Positions 61,470 to 64,000 of a stretch of DNA of 64,000 bases are shown here, piece by piece; positions within the stretch are counted from its first letter, which is position 1, and each line of letters begins with the position of its first letter. The notes beneath the pieces were generated by a model. It ran no database searches and was not told the DNA's origin. It was given only the letters and a program-made list of their open reading frames with translations. The stretch is from the NCBI GenBank assembly GCA_024138025.1, contig JAMXBD010004256.1:1-64000 (forward strand). The letters are read 5' to 3'. A program made the translations under genes and the position numbers. Source of the DNA: Combretum micranthum (lineage: Eukaryota > Streptophyta > Magnoliopsida > Myrtales > Combretaceae).

Positions 61470-64000
61470 GTTTCTGAAATAAGTTCTAAATACTTTTGAG
61501 TGATTCTTATGTGGACAAAGTTATATTTTCAGACTTGAAACTATTACAGCTTGTAATAACTTATCCCAAAGCTTTTAAATATCCATCTGATTAGCCTTTT
61601 AAGTCTTTCTATCTTTATCTGAAACTTCTATCAAAACTTTCTTGAATTGTTTTGCTTGTATTTTCATATATTATAAGTTCTAAACAAACTTTTGTCTAAT
61701 TAACCTGTACTCATTAACACATTTGTTAAATAATTTTTTATTTCTTTTGTTATCATCAAAACTTTATTTAGAGAACCCAACATCCTCTATGAAAATACTA
61801 TGATCTTGTGATGATTTTTAATAGGATCGGTCCTATCTATTAATTAATGATTTATATTCATATTTAATCATAATCACACATTGAAATATTTAATATATCA
61901 ATTATTATATTTATTCTAGTAGAAATATAATTGATGGTTGGTTGACAAGACTATAGCAATTCCCAAAAATTAATATTATATCATTGCATATCCATTTTTC
62001 TCCCCCTCCAACACAATAATGGGACAAATTGGGACATTGTTTTGTATATGTTTTAAGAATGTCGCACTATATAGCTCTTAATTAAAAAAATCAGGTTATA
62101 ATATATAATTACCAATTTAACTATACATTACATCACATTAAGTCAATAAAAATTTATTTCACTTCGTACTTGTCTGTAGAAATATTCTATAATCCCTTAT
62201 CTTTTTATATTGTAGTAAACATGGTACAATAAGCTTTTTCCACATTGACTTTGCAATACTTAGGGCATTTTTATTAAATTTGCCACACTCTTCATGGTAT
62301 GCACCTATGACATTTGTTATTCTTGTCCATATGGCCATCCATGTCTAAATGTTTACCTAATTATGCAAAATTTACTTTGCAGCTTGCAATACCTAGGGTT
62401 TAGAGAAAAACACATCGAAACTTATTGGGAGTCCAAAGCTAGAAATCAAATGCAGATTTTTAAAAATTTCAGAAGGTTAGAATATAATTTACCAGCGGAA
62501 AAAAAGTTTCTAAAAGACATGAATAGCAATAGCTCATCTATTTATCTTTGTGAAGATTGGGCAAAGACTATTAAAAGTTTACGGGAAAGTATTATTTCTA
62601 TTTGCCACTATACAAATGAATAGCTATTGCAAAATGAATGGAATAAAGAAAATATAATACATTGCCCACTAAAAAATAAAAAAAGGAAATAACAACTAGA
62701 GGTTATTTTATTACATAATGGAATAGGTGCAAATTTTTATAATTTTTTTGACATATGATAAAATGGAAGAAACTTTCATGTCGATCAATTTTTTGTTATC
62801 CACATGGATCCCATGTATGAAAAATTAAAGATAAATATTAAATTTGATATCTAAGTTTTATATAAAAATTTAATTGGATACATAAAATTTAAAAAGTAAT
62901 CAATTTAACATACTATTAAATTTTTTGTTGTTATTTTTAGAATCTTCTTAATACTGTTTACTCTAATATTCTATGCTAGGAATGAAAGCGAATGGTATTA
63001 ATGAGATAATAAAAATAGTTATGAAGAGTTTGATGAGTTAGAGTTTTTCTTTTCAATATATATAGGATATTAGATTTACTACTTGAAAATTCAGATGCAC
63101 CAAGTTTAATTTTTGTACAAAATTCCACACTAATTTTGAATTTTTTAAAAGAAATTAATTAAAACCCTAAATTAAATTAAATTAAATGCAATCTTTCGAA
63201 CCGACAAATACCCGCTTCTGGTCTAGGGGGAAGAAAAGCTACCTAAGCAGGCCTTACTGACATTGCCGGGCTTCACAATGAAGCTAGTTAATGTTGGAAT
63301 CCCATGTAAAACAACACAAAATCATCGTTATCGATGCTTCTTCCATTGTTCTTTATAGGTTTACTAAACAAATCACATTCACCAGCAGGCAGCAAGCATG
63401 ACCAAAAAGTGTGTTTTGGATTACAAACAACATTATATATCGTAAAATATTTGATACTTTTTATGGGTCTGATACTATAAATCTGGGAAGAAGGGTAAAT
63501 ATTAGAGGAATCTGCCAAAAATGTGTTTGTTTTGCCAGCGAATCCGATTCTTTTTTATTTTTTTATTTTTTATCAGACCTTTTTGAATATCACAATCACT
63601 GGACTTTGAAAGAAGAGTTGGCTCTCTCCTACTTTTGCAAGACCTTTTGCAGAGCCAAGCTTGACCTAGAAAGCTGCCACTTACTAATAGTTCCTTTTTT
63701 CCATTCACATCTTTACAGGGCATTGACAAGGCATATTTCCCTGCCCAACTTTTTGCTCAAACCATGTCCACACATCTTTTCATATATTTGTCCATTTTCT
63801 TTTTTTATTTTTCATATGAGCCATTCAAATTAAGGATAATGTAAAATTTGGGTATTTTTCCAAATTTACACCTCAAATCTAAAATTTGTGAATATCGTAT
63901 CCTATTGAAATTTTATTTTATATTTTTTAAAATTCTCAAATAATATATTTCTGTTTGTCAATTTTATTGCCTCTGTTGTTCTTGAAAAGTTATGCGACGA
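61470..64000. other. Intergenic stretch to window end
   Basis: The open frames at 62294-62623 and 63411-63833 lack recognisable domains. The segment 63190-63720 is less AT-rich than its surroundings and could border a gene outside the window, but I cannot support one. Confidence 0.35.

Noticed and set aside
62294..62623. 109-codon plus-strand frame
   Set aside because: No recognisable domain, AT-rich codons and no splice or promoter support. Kept only as part of the intergenic description.
1..64000. CRISPR arrays, bacterial operons, phage-like clusters
   Set aside because: No regular direct repeats with unique spacers, no ribosome-binding-site-linked gene strings. All firm features are plant nuclear.

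Overview
This window is nuclear DNA of a flowering plant, most likely a eudicot. It is AT-rich, has GT-AG introns, long simple-sequence tracts, one receptor-like-kinase gene and a dense layer of plant transposons (Ty3/gypsy, Ty1/copia, a Cassandra-like TRIM, Mutator-like and hAT elements, fold-back MITEs, a SINE). I see no bacterial operon, CRISPR array, rRNA operon or complete tRNA gene. Almost every short open frame outside the regions named here looks like chance or antisense noise.

Layout. From 1 to 22.6 kb there is repeat-rich intergenic DNA: a solo-LTR-like block on the minus strand (4384-6098), a fold-back MITE (7973-8340), a heavily decayed Ty1/copia gag-pol on the minus strand (about 9.7-11.7 kb), a second fold-back MITE (13140-13434), an LTR-like block on the plus strand (about 13.97-16.57 kb), a 1.5-kb long-inverted-repeat element (16.62-18.09 kb) and an unexplained possible coding remnant (20.64-21.16 kb). 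From 22636 to 25735 on the minus strand lies the only convincing host gene. It is a four-exon LRR receptor-like pseudokinase of the At5g51560/At4g22730 type. It is readable end to end only if five single-base homopolymer contractions in the kinase half are allowed for.

From 28092 to 40904 there is a nested transposon stack. A Mutator-like element (MULE) with roughly 125-bp terminal inverted repeats and a 9-10-bp target duplication carries a dead transposase. After the transposase come a remnant of a plant mobile domain and a serine-rich tail. A 645-bp hAT-type MITE with a perfect 8-bp duplication sits in its left flank. A 6.7-kb Ty3/gypsy chromovirus resembling the CRM clade sits inside the transposase reading frame, and the MULE frame resumes exactly across the 5-bp duplication.

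From 41 to 64 kb there is again intergenic DNA. It holds a very compact Cassandra-like TRIM with 5S-rRNA-like LTRs (42895-43356), a long GA microsatellite (45461-45516), two hAT-type non-autonomous elements (46586-47356 and 47962-48750), an unidentified 91-codon frame (47424-47699), two more fold-back elements and a copia solo LTR (61123-61464).

Two signals are not explained by ordinary annotation. First, at least five tiny insertions consist of little more than a poly(A)/poly(T) tract plus a few bases (often GGCC-like), each flanked by a 14-16-bp direct duplication. They look like retroposition events that delivered almost only the tail. Second, all coding defects in the pseudokinase gene are one-base losses in homopolymers with no substitution stops, which points to assembly error at least as much as to pseudogenization. 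All family assignments come from motif recognition by eye; no search was run.
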